Assembly: GCA_017992475.1 (NCBI GenBank)
Contig: JAGOOO010000002.1
Span: 1 to 64,000 of the forward strand
DNA from: Caldisericia bacterium
GTDB taxonomy: Bacteria > Caldisericota > Caldisericia > JAAYUI01
Direction: 5' to 3'
DNA length: 64,000 nucleotides
The position numbers were made by a program, and so were the translations under genes. Under the pieces are notes generated by a model. That model was not told the DNA's origin and did no database searches. It saw only the letters and a list, made by a program, of their open reading frames with translations. This document shows positions 7,708-16,490 of this stretch, piece after piece. How positions within the stretch are numbered: the first letter of the stretch is position 1; each line of letters begins with the position of its first letter.

Positions 7708-9381
7708 ATGAAGAAGTTTTTTATTTTAACACTGGCCTTGCTGATTGTTTTGCCATTACTGCCAGATGGTTTTGGCACTTTGGCTCAGGAAGTTTCCGAC
7801 TTAAAGTTAATTGTTGTCGCAGCTGACTTTTCTGATGCTCCGCACAAAAGTGAATTTTCAAATATGTGCGATGAGCTTTTCTCAGAGAGTGGCCAGAGCC
7901 TTAACAGGTTTTATAAAGAGGTATCATCCGGCACCATAAAGGTTTCGCAGGGGTCTTTTCTTAAGGGTGGCTGGGTAAGGATGCCTAAGCCAATAACATA
8001 TTACGCGCAGGACAACGAGGAATCTTTTGACATCAGATGCCATGAGATGATTGACACATTGATGCACGAAGCTGCAAAAAGTGGGCTTGATTTTGATGAA
8101 TATATCAAGAGCTGGTCGCAACCCCCGTGTGTTTGTATTGTTGTGTCAGGTGGGTGTGAAGGATATACCAATTTCCCAAAAAATGACGGTTTCTGGCCGC
8201 ACATGTCCATGAGTTCCGTGACCATAGATGGGAAGACAATAGAATTTCTTTACGTCCTTGTTTGTGAAGAGCAATCGGTCAACAGCACTGCAAGCCAGGT
8301 CATGGCGCATGAATTTGGTCACATAATGGGTTTGGCGGACCTTTATGACTACGATTGCGGAGGGCCTTTCAAGGAAGGTGATTGCGGCTACCCGGTGACC
8401 TGTTTTGATATCATGGCCGCCAGGCACAAAGGACTTGGGATGAGCGGTTTCCACAGAGAAAGAATGGGTTTCCTCCGCCCCATTGTTGTTGGCCAAAGCG
8501 GTGAATACGACATTCCACCGATAACCACCAACGCAAATGGGAGCTACCTTGTCGTTCCTATTGAAGGAACCAAGGAATATCTTGCGCTGGAATACAGGAA
8601 GAAAGAAGGCACAGACGCTTTCTGGGGTGGAATACCGTCCGAGGGCCTCTTGGTTTACAAAATTGATGATTCAGTTACTTACAGGCATCGCTTCAACAGT
8701 GGCGACAAAAACAACCATTATGCAGTCGAAATCTTGAATCCTGGCAAAACAGAATGGCACGAAAATGCTTGCTACTCAATTGAATCTGGCCATACGGTCG
8801 CTTCTCCAAAAACTGATCCTTCAACGCTCCCTTTTGACAAAAACTATACAAAAATTGTAACAGTTGAGGTTCTTTCAAAGCTCGGTCCCACATTGAAGGT
8901 CAGAATAACAATAACACCAAAAGAAAACGTCTTTTTCTCTATGGACAAGAACTGGGCGGTGACTGGGGATTTGCATAAGACATGCCTTAGGGTTAGAATG
9001 TTCAATAAAGGAAGCAATCCAGTGATGCTCGATTGTGATCCCCAGGTTTTCGGGGAGAAAAGTGTCAAGCTAAATCCTGATGAGGGCAAAGACATTTCGC
9101 TGGTTCTTTCTTATCCAAAAGACAAATTGGGGGAGAGACTTGTTGAAAAAAGTGTCTCTGTGGAATCTGAGAACCAAACCTTTTTCTTTAAGGTATTTCT
9201 GAGGAATGCTTATTTTATTATGGATTACAACTCCAATGGCGTAATTGAGGAGGAAGATCTGTTGAAGATTTTTTCTAGCCTTAGCACTAAAGAGATGAAA
9301 TATGATCTGGATGGAGATGGCGCCGTTGGTTATGGGGATTTTATAGTGGCCTCCAGATATATTGGGGTTAAGTATAAATGA
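7708..9381 (+). CDS. Secreted M6-family (immune-inhibitor-A-like) metallopeptidase with dockerin-like tail
   Basis: 557 residues with a signal peptide (MKKFFILTLALLIVLPLLP). The zinc site HEFGHIMGLADLYD, the M6/metzincin-like HExxHxxGxxD, is near residue 200. A beta-rich region follows. The C-terminus holds two calcium-loop repeats, DYNSNGVIEEEDL and DLDGDGAVGYGDF, spaced as in dockerin domains. It should be an extracellular endopeptidase. I chose the start at the signal peptide; the open frame continues 238 codons further upstream, but that part is antisense to nfnA. The TGA overlaps the ATG of the next stalk-domain gene, so the two are probably made together. Confidence 0.85.
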   Translation: MKKFFILTLALLIVLPLLPDGFGTLAQEVSDLKLIVVAADFSDAPHKSEFSNMCDELFSESGQSLNRFYKEVSSGTIKVSQGSFLKGGWVRMPKPITYYAQDNEESFDIRCHEMIDTLMHEAAKSGLDFDEYIKSWSQPPCVCIVVSGGCEGYTNFPKNDGFWPHMSMSSVTIDGKTIEFLYVLVCEEQSVNSTASQVMAHEFGHIMGLADLYDYDCGGPFKEGDCGYPVTCFDIMAARHKGLGMSGFHRERMGFLRPIVVGQSGEYDIPPITTNANGSYLVVPIEGTKEYLALEYRKKEGTDAFWGGIPSEGLLVYKIDDSVTYRHRFNSGDKNNHYAVEILNPGKTEWHENACYSIESGHTVASPKTDPSTLPFDKNYTKIVTVEVLSKLGPTLKVRITITPKENVFFSMDKNWAVTGDLHKTCLRVRMFNKGSNPVMLDCDPQVFGEKSVKLNPDEGKDISLVLSYPKDKLGERLVEKSVSVESENQTFFFKVFLRNAYFIMDYNSNGVIEEEDLLKIFSSLSTKEMKYDLDGDGAVGYGDFIVASRYIGVKYK

Positions 9382-10238
9382 AGAAGATTGGAACAATCTT
9401 CTTGGCACTTTTGATAACTTTTCTCCCCAGTGCGTTTGCGCAGGTGGGTGAGAAAACAATAGATTCTGAGCTGGTTCTCGTCTCCCCAGGAATGGTTGTT
9501 GATTGGCATTTTGAGGACAAAGTACTGCTTGACGGTCTTTACAGGGGAATGCTGGAACCAGATGAAACGACTTCAGAGCATGTCTGGGCAGGGCAGGGGT
9601 GCATTAACGACTATTGCTTCTCTGAAGAGGGCGGATCGCCAGACCCTGTCATCCAGGGTTCATCCCTGCGTTGTCAGATGAGGTTTTTTGTTCCAAGCGA
9701 TTTTTCTGGTGAAGATCCGGTCTCGGCAAGGCTTAGGATAATGGATCCATCTGGCCAGGATTTTGGCAATGGAATGCTTTACATGATGCTTGTAAAACCC
9801 GTCAAAGCATATTTCGTTGCTGGTGAAAAGCCTGTTCTTGTAAGAGAAATTGAGATGGATGGCTGTACTCCTGGCAAAACACTTTCAGAAAAGACATTAA
9901 CAGCCAAAACAGCACCAACGATTGTTTCTGGCAACATGATGATCCCATTCAGACTCCTTGGTGAAATCATTGGTGCGGAGGTTGGCTGGAATAATTCAAT
10001 TGGAGAGGCTTCATATATCATGGGGCCCAAAAAAGTGCTTTTAAAAAAGGGAATTGACAAGGCAAGACTCGTTTACCCAAATCTTGAGAAGACCCTTGCA
10101 ATGAGCACCGCTCCAGTTAATATAAAAGGGAACATAATGGTTCCTCTCAGATTTGTTTCAACGGCACTTGGCGGAAGTGTTGAATGGGACCAGTTCACAA
10201 ACACCGCAATAGTTACCTTCCCGGGCTGTTCCAACTGA
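9378..10238 (+). CDS. Secreted stalk-domain (copper amine oxidase N-like) protein
   Basis: 286 residues. A signal peptide (MKKIGTIFLALLITFLPSAFA) is followed by about 130 residues of unrecognised beta-rich sequence. The C-terminal stalk domain has paired motifs SGNMMIPFRLLGE and KGNIMVPLRFVST, ending GGSVEWDQFTNTAIVTF. The start overlaps the M6 peptidase stop (ATGA), so it is translationally coupled and probably a partner or surface anchor for that peptidase. Function is unknown; the stalk assignment rests on the repeated PLRF core. Confidence 0.75.
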   Translation: MKKIGTIFLALLITFLPSAFAQVGEKTIDSELVLVSPGMVVDWHFEDKVLLDGLYRGMLEPDETTSEHVWAGQGCINDYCFSEEGGSPDPVIQGSSLRCQMRFFVPSDFSGEDPVSARLRIMDPSGQDFGNGMLYMMLVKPVKAYFVAGEKPVLVREIEMDGCTPGKTLSEKTLTAKTAPTIVSGNMMIPFRLLGEIIGAEVGWNNSIGEASYIMGPKKVLLKKGIDKARLVYPNLEKTLAMSTAPVNIKGNIMVPLRFVSTALGGSVEWDQFTNTAIVTFPGCSN

Positions 10239-10257
10239 TACTACAATTACAATTGGC

Positions 10258-10284
10258 AGGGAGTCATCTTGAATTGGATTCCCT
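10258..10284 (+). terminator. Possible hairpin after the stalk gene
   Basis: AGGGAGTC and GATTCCCT can pair (seven of eight) around an 11-base loop. There is no clear T-run after it, and it overlaps the putative promoter of the Fur-family gene, so it may be a weak terminator or an operator-like repeat. Confidence 0.3.
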
Positions 10285-10296
10285 ATAGTGTAATAA
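10269..10296 (+). promoter_or_regulatory. Putative promoter of the fur-nrdJ unit
   Basis: TTGAAT (10269..10274), a 16-base spacer and TAATAA (10291..10296). The leader to the ATG at 10362 is about 60 bases, AT-rich, with a small GCCT/AGGC hairpin and AGGGGGAAG before the start. Confidence 0.4.
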
Positions 10297-10361
10297 TTTG
10301 GTGTTATTTTTTTAACAATAAAAAAGCCTAGCGTGCGCCAGGCCATCTTTCAGGGGGAAGA

Positions 10362-10781
10362 ATGACCAGAAGAGATTATGGTTTGTCCGACAACATGAGA
10401 CTTACGAAACAAAGAAGGGTGATTCTGGATATATTAAGAAACACTGATACTCATCCAACTGCTGATTGGGTTTATGCGAAAGCTCGAAGACAAATCAAAA
10501 ACCTGAGCCTCGGTACCGTTTACAGGAACCTGGGCATTCTTACCAGAGAAGATCTTGTCCAAAAACTTGAACTTGGGTTTGGCCAGGCCAGATATGATGG
10601 AAGGACTGATGGCCATATCCATATAGTGTGTGATAAGTGTGGTGTAATAAAGGAAATGATGCAACCCGAGAAGTTTGCCGAAATAAATGAAATACAGGAC
10701 AAATCAGGTTTCCAGATCAACCATGTTGCCATGGAGATACATGGCATTTGCCCGAAGTGTAAGACTGACGGAAAGGAGTGA
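10362..10781 (+). CDS. Fur/PerR-family metal-dependent regulator
   Basis: 139 residues. The N-terminal winged helix has LTKQRRVILDILRNTDTHPTAD and SLGTVYRNLGIL. The metal region has HIHIVCDKCG and a late CPKC, forming the structural zinc site. The family represses genes with Fe, Mn, Zn or peroxide sensing; this sequence does not let me choose, though the length and GHIHIVCDKCG resemble PerR-type proteins. AGGGGG precedes the ATG. Its last bases overlap the GTG/ribosome-site region of nrdJ, so it is co-transcribed with the ribonucleotide reductase. This suggests metal- or peroxide-linked control of dNTP supply. Confidence 0.88.
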   Translation: MTRRDYGLSDNMRLTKQRRVILDILRNTDTHPTADWVYAKARRQIKNLSLGTVYRNLGILTREDLVQKLELGFGQARYDGRTDGHIHIVCDKCGVIKEMMQPEKFAEINEIQDKSGFQINHVAMEIHGICPKCKTDGKE

Positions 10782-10786
10782 TCCAC

Positions 10787-13039
10787 ATGCAGGAACCAAA
10801 AATCTCCGATAACGCCAAGGTTGTCCTTGAAAAACGCTATCTGGCAAAAGATATGGATGGCAAAGTTATCGAAACACCACTTGGCATGCTCCAGAGGGTG
10901 GCCAGGGCCATAGCCGATGGAGATAGGGCCCATGGTGCAACTCCTGAACAGGTTGAGGAAACATATAAATCATTCCTTGAGATGATGGTGAATCTTGAGT
11001 TTTTGCCCAACTCGCCAACACTCATGAATGCTGGCAGAGAATTGGGCCAGCTTTCCGCGTGCTTTGTTTTGCCAGTTGAGGATTCGATAGAATCAATCTT
11101 CGAAGCCATAAAGCATACTGCCATGATCCACAAGTCAGGCGGTGGTACTGGATTTTCCTTCTCAAGGCTCAGACCGAAAAATGACATCGTGAAATCAACA
11201 AACGGTGTCTCATCGGGACCAGTATCTTTTCTGAAGGTCTTTGATGCTGCTACCGAGGCGATAAAACAGGGTGGAACACGCAGGGGCGCCAACATGGGCA
11301 TCCTGAGGATTGACCATCCTGATATCCTCGAGTTCATCAAATGTAAGTCCGAAGATAAAACAATAAGCAATTTCAACATATCGGTTGGCATCACCGAGGA
11401 CTTCATGAGGGCGGTGGATGCTGATGAAGAATACCCGTTATTAAACCCAAGGGGCAAGATTGTTGTTGAGAAGCTCAGGGCAAAAGAGGTTTTTGACCTC
11501 ATAGTTGATATGGCATGGAAAAATGGCGAACCGGGAATAATCTTCCTTGACAGGCTCAACAAGGACAACCCAACGCCAACACTGGGTGAAATAGAGTCCA
11601 CAAACCCCTGCGGTGAACAGCCATTGCTTCCTTATGAGGCATGCAATCTTGGTTCCCTCAATCTTGCCACTGTTGTGATTGACAGGCAGATAGATTGGGA
11701 CAAGCTGGCAAAACTCATCAAGAAATCTGTGCACTTCCTCGATAATGTTATTGATGTAAATAAGTATCCGCTTGATTCGATAACGAAGATGTGCCGTGAA
11801 AACCGCAAGATTGGCCTTGGGGTGATGGGGTTTGCCGATATGCTCTTCCTGCTTGGCATATCCTATAACTCGCAGGAAGCGGTTGATCTGGCAAGCAAGA
11901 TTATGGCATTTGTGCAAGACAAAGGTAGAGAAGCCTCAAGAGAGCTTGCTGAAATAAGAGGTCCTTTCCCCAATTTCCACATCTCCATATACGCGCAAAG
12001 TGACGAGCCGCCAGTTAGAAATGCGACAATAACCACCATTGCTCCAACTGGAACCATAAGCATGATAGCCGGGGTCTCTTCGGGAATAGAACCGGTTTTT
12101 GCCATCTCTTATGTCCGCAACATCATGGGTGGCAAGCAATTCTTTGAAACCAATACAATTTTCCAGCAAGAGCTTGAAAAGAGGGGTCTTGTCTCCGATG
12201 AACTGCTCGCGCAGATATCCTCTGAAGGCACCATTGCCCATATTGATCAGCTCCCACCGGACATCAAGAGAGTATTCGTTTGCGCCCATGACATCTCCCC
12301 ATACTGGCATGTCAGGATGCAGGCCGCTTTCCAGATGGCAACAGACAATGCAGTTTCAAAGACAGTCAACTTCCCCAACAATGCCACCAGGGAAGATGTA
12401 AAAGAAGTTTTTGTCCTTGCATACAAACTTGGCTGCAAGGGAGTAACTATATATCGCGATGGTTCAAGATCGGAACAGGTCTTGAGCATCAAGGAAGTAA
12501 ACAAGGAAGCAAAGGCCGAAAATGTTGAAACAGGGCCAATTGCTCCAAGGGAACGCCCTGAAATGACGAAGGGTGTCACCTTCAGAATAAGAACTGGTTG
12601 CGGAAATCTTTTTGTAACAATAAATCATGATGAAAAGGGAATTTGTGAAGTATTTGCAACGATGGGCAAGTCTGGTGGTTGTGCCGCGGCGCAGTCAGAC
12701 GGAATAGCAAGGCTCATTTCGCTTGCCCTGAGGGCAGGTGTTGATACGAAAGCAGTCATCGGACAGATAAGGGGACTCAGGTGCCCATCTCCAACTTGGG
12801 GCCAGAATGGTGCCGTTCTTTCCTGTCCAGATGCCATCTCACAGGCCCTTGAGCGGGTTTTGTCCTGGGAGACACTTGATTTTGGAGGCAATTCAGAACC
12901 CCCAAAAAATGGCCACTCCACTTCGCTTTCGGGCAATATTCTTGGCTTAAATCCTCAATGTCCTGATTGCGGGGCCATGCTTGAGTTTGCCGAAGGGTGC
13001 GTGATCTGCAAGTCTTGCGGATACAGCAAGTGTGGATGA
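10787..13039 (+). CDS. nrdJ: Adenosylcobalamin-dependent (class II) ribonucleoside-diphosphate reductase
   Basis: 750 residues. Class II reductases make deoxyribonucleotides with a radical generated from coenzyme B12, without oxygen. Visible are GGGTGFSFSRLRP, the active-site segment STNPCGEQPLLPYEACNLGS near residue 272, IGLGVMGFADML, APTGTIS, and a TSCPD domain (TGCGNLFVTI...GKSGGCAAAQ). A C-terminal zinc-ribbon (CPDCGAML...CKSCGYSKCG) supplies redox cysteines. No intein interrupts it. The start at 10787 has AGGAG nine bases upstream; the GTG at 10778 abuts that site and is rejected. CobO further along the window is consistent with its cofactor need. Confidence 0.95.
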   Translation: MQEPKISDNAKVVLEKRYLAKDMDGKVIETPLGMLQRVARAIADGDRAHGATPEQVEETYKSFLEMMVNLEFLPNSPTLMNAGRELGQLSACFVLPVEDSIESIFEAIKHTAMIHKSGGGTGFSFSRLRPKNDIVKSTNGVSSGPVSFLKVFDAATEAIKQGGTRRGANMGILRIDHPDILEFIKCKSEDKTISNFNISVGITEDFMRAVDADEEYPLLNPRGKIVVEKLRAKEVFDLIVDMAWKNGEPGIIFLDRLNKDNPTPTLGEIESTNPCGEQPLLPYEACNLGSLNLATVVIDRQIDWDKLAKLIKKSVHFLDNVIDVNKYPLDSITKMCRENRKIGLGVMGFADMLFLLGISYNSQEAVDLASKIMAFVQDKGREASRELAEIRGPFPNFHISIYAQSDEPPVRNATITTIAPTGTISMIAGVSSGIEPVFAISYVRNIMGGKQFFETNTIFQQELEKRGLVSDELLAQISSEGTIAHIDQLPPDIKRVFVCAHDISPYWHVRMQAAFQMATDNAVSKTVNFPNNATREDVKEVFVLAYKLGCKGVTIYRDGSRSEQVLSIKEVNKEAKAENVETGPIAPRERPEMTKGVTFRIRTGCGNLFVTINHDEKGICEVFATMGKSGGCAAAQSDGIARLISLALRAGVDTKAVIGQIRGLRCPSPTWGQNGAVLSCPDAISQALERVLSWETLDFGGNSEPPKNGHSTSLSGNILGLNPQCPDCGAMLEFAEGCVICKSCGYSKCG

Positions 13040-13061
13040 TCGCTCTTGCCACTAATTTTCT

Positions 13062-13091
13062 AAAAGCCCACTTTGCTGGTGGGCTTTTTTT
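13062..13091 (+). terminator. Rho-independent terminator after nrdJ
   Basis: AAAAGCCCAC pairs with GTGGGCTTTT around a seven-base loop, and the T-run reaches seven T's. Confidence 0.9.
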
Positions 13092-13147
13092 GTTTCTACA
13101 GACAATTACGTTATGACTCTCGTAACAGATGGAAAAGGAGGCTGCAA

Positions 13148-15352
13148 ATGAAAAAACTATTGCTTGTAGCGCTTGCAGTTATTATTGCCACAATGCCATT
13201 TTTCCTCCACCACATAGAATCTGGACAGACATCTTTTAGCCCCAAAAAGTATGTCACAGAAAACGTGATTGTCATCAACACTGATGGGTTGAGGTTTGTG
13301 GACGGACTTGGTTCAGAGGGCAAGTACTTAAGCCATATCTGGAATGATATCAGGCCAAATGGTGCCATCTTCACCAAGATGTACAATGAAACCTGCACTT
13401 ATACTGCCCCTGGGCATGCACAGTGCATCACCGGTGCATGGCAATATGAGCCGAACAATGGCAGGATAAGGCCCTCAACGCCAACGATGTTCGAGTATTA
13501 CAGGCGCCAGTTTGATGCGCCACCGGAGGATGTTTGCATCCTGCCCGGTAAAGGTAACTGCTGGCACCTGAACTATTCAACATTCCCAGGTTTTGGAAGA
13601 AACTATGAGACCCCATTTTATGATCTTGGCTATGGCGATGATGAGATTGCCTCGAAACTTGCGGAGCTTCTTCTGACCACCAAGCCAAAGCTTGTTTACG
13701 CAGTATTACCCCATGTCGATGCTGTAGGACACTCAGGTGATTACAAGAAGTACACAGAATCCATTTCTCATGCCGATGAGCTCATATGGAAAATATGGCA
13801 GCAGATACAGTTTAATCCAAACTACAAAGACAAAACAACCCTCATAATAACTACCGATCATGGCAGGCATACCGAGGGTGTTAGGGATGGTTTTAAATCG
13901 CATGGCGATTCGTGTGAGGGTTGCAGGCACACCTATTGCGTAATGATCGGCCCTGATGTCAAAAAGGGTTTTGTTTATCAGGATGAATGCCTCCAGGTCG
14001 ACATCGTCCCGACGGTTGGGGAACTGCTTGGATTTGCTACGCCTGCCTGCGATGGGAGTTCTTTGATGAAGGCCCTTGTAGACAGGCCGCTAAAAGAAAT
14101 TCCTGACGAGCAGAAGGCATACATCCTTTCCCTTGAGACTGAATGCAGGAGATTTAAGCAGAGCAAATATGATCAAGACCTTCCACGCATGCTTGACGCA
14201 AGCCTTAAAATCCCGGCTGCCAGTTTGGGACATTCAATAAACGATGCCATATTCTTGAAGGGTGTTCTTGAGGCCTCGGTGTTTTTGAAAAACAGCAGTG
14301 GCATAGATTACGTGAAGGCTTGGGCTGATTCGTGGATAGCAAAGGACGTGCCAAGAGACGACATTACTGATTCATTATGTGGCGAAGTTCTCTTTGAGCT
14401 TTTTGATGCCACAAATGATTCCAAGTACAAAGACATGGCAAGGGGAATTGCTGACTGGGTAATGTCCAAACCGTTTGGCGTGTCCGAGAAGGGTGCACTC
14501 CTGTGCAAAGAAATTAAATCGCCAAAGCTCCAGGGTACAGCCAAACTCATCAAAGCGGACACGCTTTACGCTGTGGTCCCTCTTTTGTGCTATGCCCAGA
14601 AGCTGTTTGACGGCGAGTACGCGGAATTTGCGCTTGGCCAGTATGAGGCACACAAGAAACATCTGGCCGATGAAAAGGGCCTTTTCAGGCATTTTACACT
14701 GGCAAATGCTTCACTCAAAATTAATCCAATAAACTGGGTAAGGGGCAATGCTTTTGTTTTGGGCTCAATCCTTGAGGCCTCATCAATACTTGGTGAAGAC
14801 AAAGACTTCTACAAAAAGATTTCAGAATTGATCACAAAGGAACCTTTGGGTGACCAGATAGTCATGAGGCAGCAGCAAAATGGTTTGTGGATGGACGACC
14901 TCTCAGGGCAGGTATCTGATTATGATACTGTTGCAAATTCCATATTGATCGGTGCCATTTCAAAATGGCAGGGTGAAAAAGTATCCAGAAGAGTTGGCGA
15001 GGGCAAGCTGTCAGAGATGTATTTTGACGAAGATGCACCTGCCACAATGGCTGTTTTGCCGGACAAGAAGAAGGTTACAAAGGAAAGCGCGCTCAATGGC
15101 TCGATGTACCATGTAATAGGCGCCTGGGACTCGATGTGGCCACAAATATCAGAATCTGGTCTGGTGTATGGTTGTGCTGAGCCGGCTTATGATGCCCAGT
15201 TGTACTACCAGGGTTTTATTCCTCCAGTTTACAGCAGGGACAGGGGCTTCTACAAAGAGGGCCAGGGTGCTTTCATGTCCGCACTTGTAGGTCTTTCCAG
15301 CCTGTGTTCCCAACTTGGGCTAGTAAACAAGAGAATTCCGCCGATAAAATAG
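13148..15352 (+). CDS. Secreted alkaline-phosphatase-fold protein (nucleotide pyrophosphatase/sulfatase-like) with large C-terminal helical region
   Basis: 734 residues. A signal peptide or anchor (MKKLLLVALAVIIATMPFFL) precedes an alkaline phosphatase superfamily domain. The metal Asp is in VIVINTDGLRF, the likely nucleophile Thr in YTAPGHAQCITG, and metal ligands in HVDAVGHSGD and TTDHGRHT, then HGDSCEGCRH. This domain spans about residues 40-310. The remaining 420 residues are helical, with repeated LLFEL/ASxLKN-type segments, resembling an alpha/alpha-toroid; I do not recognise the family. AGGAGG lies upstream of the ATG at 13148; the ORF's earlier ATG overlaps the terminator. The substrate is unknown. 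Confidence 0.8.
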   Translation: MKKLLLVALAVIIATMPFFLHHIESGQTSFSPKKYVTENVIVINTDGLRFVDGLGSEGKYLSHIWNDIRPNGAIFTKMYNETCTYTAPGHAQCITGAWQYEPNNGRIRPSTPTMFEYYRRQFDAPPEDVCILPGKGNCWHLNYSTFPGFGRNYETPFYDLGYGDDEIASKLAELLLTTKPKLVYAVLPHVDAVGHSGDYKKYTESISHADELIWKIWQQIQFNPNYKDKTTLIITTDHGRHTEGVRDGFKSHGDSCEGCRHTYCVMIGPDVKKGFVYQDECLQVDIVPTVGELLGFATPACDGSSLMKALVDRPLKEIPDEQKAYILSLETECRRFKQSKYDQDLPRMLDASLKIPAASLGHSINDAIFLKGVLEASVFLKNSSGIDYVKAWADSWIAKDVPRDDITDSLCGEVLFELFDATNDSKYKDMARGIADWVMSKPFGVSEKGALLCKEIKSPKLQGTAKLIKADTLYAVVPLLCYAQKLFDGEYAEFALGQYEAHKKHLADEKGLFRHFTLANASLKINPINWVRGNAFVLGSILEASSILGEDKDFYKKISELITKEPLGDQIVMRQQQNGLWMDDLSGQVSDYDTVANSILIGAISKWQGEKVSRRVGEGKLSEMYFDEDAPATMAVLPDKKKVTKESALNGSMYHVIGAWDSMWPQISESGLVYGCAEPAYDAQLYYQGFIPPVYSRDRGFYKEGQGAFMSALVGLSSLCSQLGLVNKRIPPIK

Positions 15353-15354
15353 GT

Positions 15355-15401
15355 AAACAAACAAAAAAGGCGCTCCTTGTAGGCGCCTTTTTTGTTTGTT
15401 T
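15355..15401. terminator. Bidirectional terminator
   Basis: A perfect 19-bp inverted repeat with a nine-base loop; the core is GGCGC/GCGCC flanked by A-runs on the left and T-runs on the right. It sits between convergent genes and should stop transcription from both sides. Confidence 0.9.
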
Positions 15402-15414
15402 TGGAGATGGGTCT

Positions 15415-15852
15415 TTAGTTGAATTTTATTGGCGCAGAAGGCCCTTTTGGAGTTTCCCTGATAATACCTGGGAACTTTGCGACCAGTATTTCAGCGGTAA
15501 CACCAATGATGTTGCCATGATCGTCCAGATGACCTCCAGTGAACTCATGGTCATCTATGCAAAGCATTGCATGGATGTGGACCTTTGTTCCGCCAGCCTC
15601 TTTTGGCTCGATGTTTCCTGATGCAAGAAGGAGCTCGACTGCTCCCTCAACTTCCCTCATCGGGGCGTACTTGAAGCCCTCGGGAGTTGAAAGGATCGAA
15701 GTGAATCTGGCTTTTTTCAATGCTCCAACACATGAAGTTATAAAACCTGAACCAATACCAGAAGAGTTTACAGCTTCCCCTACACATTCAAGCAAATCAT
15801 CGCCTGGATCAAGTCTGATGGCCAGAAAATCTCCGTTCAGTTTCCAGATCAT
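15415..15852 (-). CDS. PPC/DUF296-domain protein
   Basis: 145 residues forming a single plant-and-prokaryote-conserved (PPC) domain. Seen are a GDDLLECVGEAV start, GSGFITSCVGAL, and the conserved histidine/acid region VHIHAMLCIDDHEFTGGHL. Prokaryotic members are small trimers of unknown function, sometimes called DNA-binding by analogy with plant AT-hook proteins; no AT-hook is present here. The start lies one base after the rplY stop, so it is translated from the rplY message. The two histidine pairs could bind a metal, which is inference. Confidence 0.82.
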   Translation of the reverse strand: MIWKLNGDFLAIRLDPGDDLLECVGEAVNSSGIGSGFITSCVGALKKARFTSILSTPEGFKYAPMREVEGAVELLLASGNIEPKEAGGTKVHIHAMLCIDDHEFTGGHLDDHGNIIGVTAEILVAKFPGIIRETPKGPSAPIKFN

Positions 15853-15853
15853 C

Positions 15854-16477
15854 TCACTGTTGAGGAGTAGCGGCCGGTGGTGTTGCTGCTGTTTCGCCAG
15901 CAGCTGGTGTTTCTGCTTCTGCCGCGGCTTTTGGTGCCTTGATTGTTAGGATCATTGCATCTGGCGAGGTGGTAAAGGCTATTCCTTCAGGTGCTGCTAG
16001 GCTTCTGACGTGAAGCAGGGTCCCGAGGTCGAATTCTGCTACATCAACCACGATTTCGTTTGGTATCTTTTCTGGAAGTGCTTGAACTTTTATCTTGTAA
16101 AGTCTCTGCTCAAGTCTTCCGCCGACTTTTACACCCTTTGCATCGCCAATGAGTCTTACTGGCAGTGTGACTTCGATTGGTTCGTCGAGTTTTACGGTGT
16201 AGAAGTCAATGTGTTGGACCCTTCTTGTGATTACGTGCATCTGGCATTCCTTCACAAGGGCGGTCCTCTTTGTGCCGTTTATGTCTAGGTCAAACAAAAG
16301 CGTCGAAAGCCCTTTCCTCGAGAGAAGAACAAACTCTTTCTCGTTTACCTGGACGGGCTTGGAGCCTTGCATGCCTTTACCATAAATCACGGCTGGGATG
16401 GTCCCCTGGGCCCTGAGTTGTGCATTGTGGCCCTTGGTGTCTCCTCTTTCCTCAGCTTTAAGTGATACTCTCTGCAT
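15854..16477 (-). CDS. rplY: 50S ribosomal protein L25, Ctc form
   Basis: 207 residues. The N-terminal L25 domain (RGDTKGHNAQLRAQG...PAVIYGKG) binds 5S rRNA. A TL5/Ctc-type C-terminal beta domain (EPIEVTLPVRLIGDAKGVK, ...PNEIVVDVAEFDLG) follows. The tail is an Ala/Pro/Thr-rich low-complexity stretch of about 30 residues. AAGGAG precedes the ATG. The prs-rplY order, with glmU before prs, is common in bacteria, though the usual pth gene is replaced here by the PPC-domain gene. Confidence 0.95.
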   Translation of the reverse strand: MQRVSLKAEERGDTKGHNAQLRAQGTIPAVIYGKGMQGSKPVQVNEKEFVLLSRKGLSTLLFDLDINGTKRTALVKECQMHVITRRVQHIDFYTVKLDEPIEVTLPVRLIGDAKGVKVGGRLEQRLYKIKVQALPEKIPNEIVVDVAEFDLGTLLHVRSLAAPEGIAFTTSPDAMILTIKAPKAAAEAETPAAGETAATPPAATPQQ

Positions 16478-16490
16478 GTCTTACTCCTTC

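Noticed and set aside
10240-10361. B12 riboswitch upstream of fur-nrdJ
   Set aside because: The region is too short and AT-rich and lacks the conserved B12-box; only a small hairpin is present.
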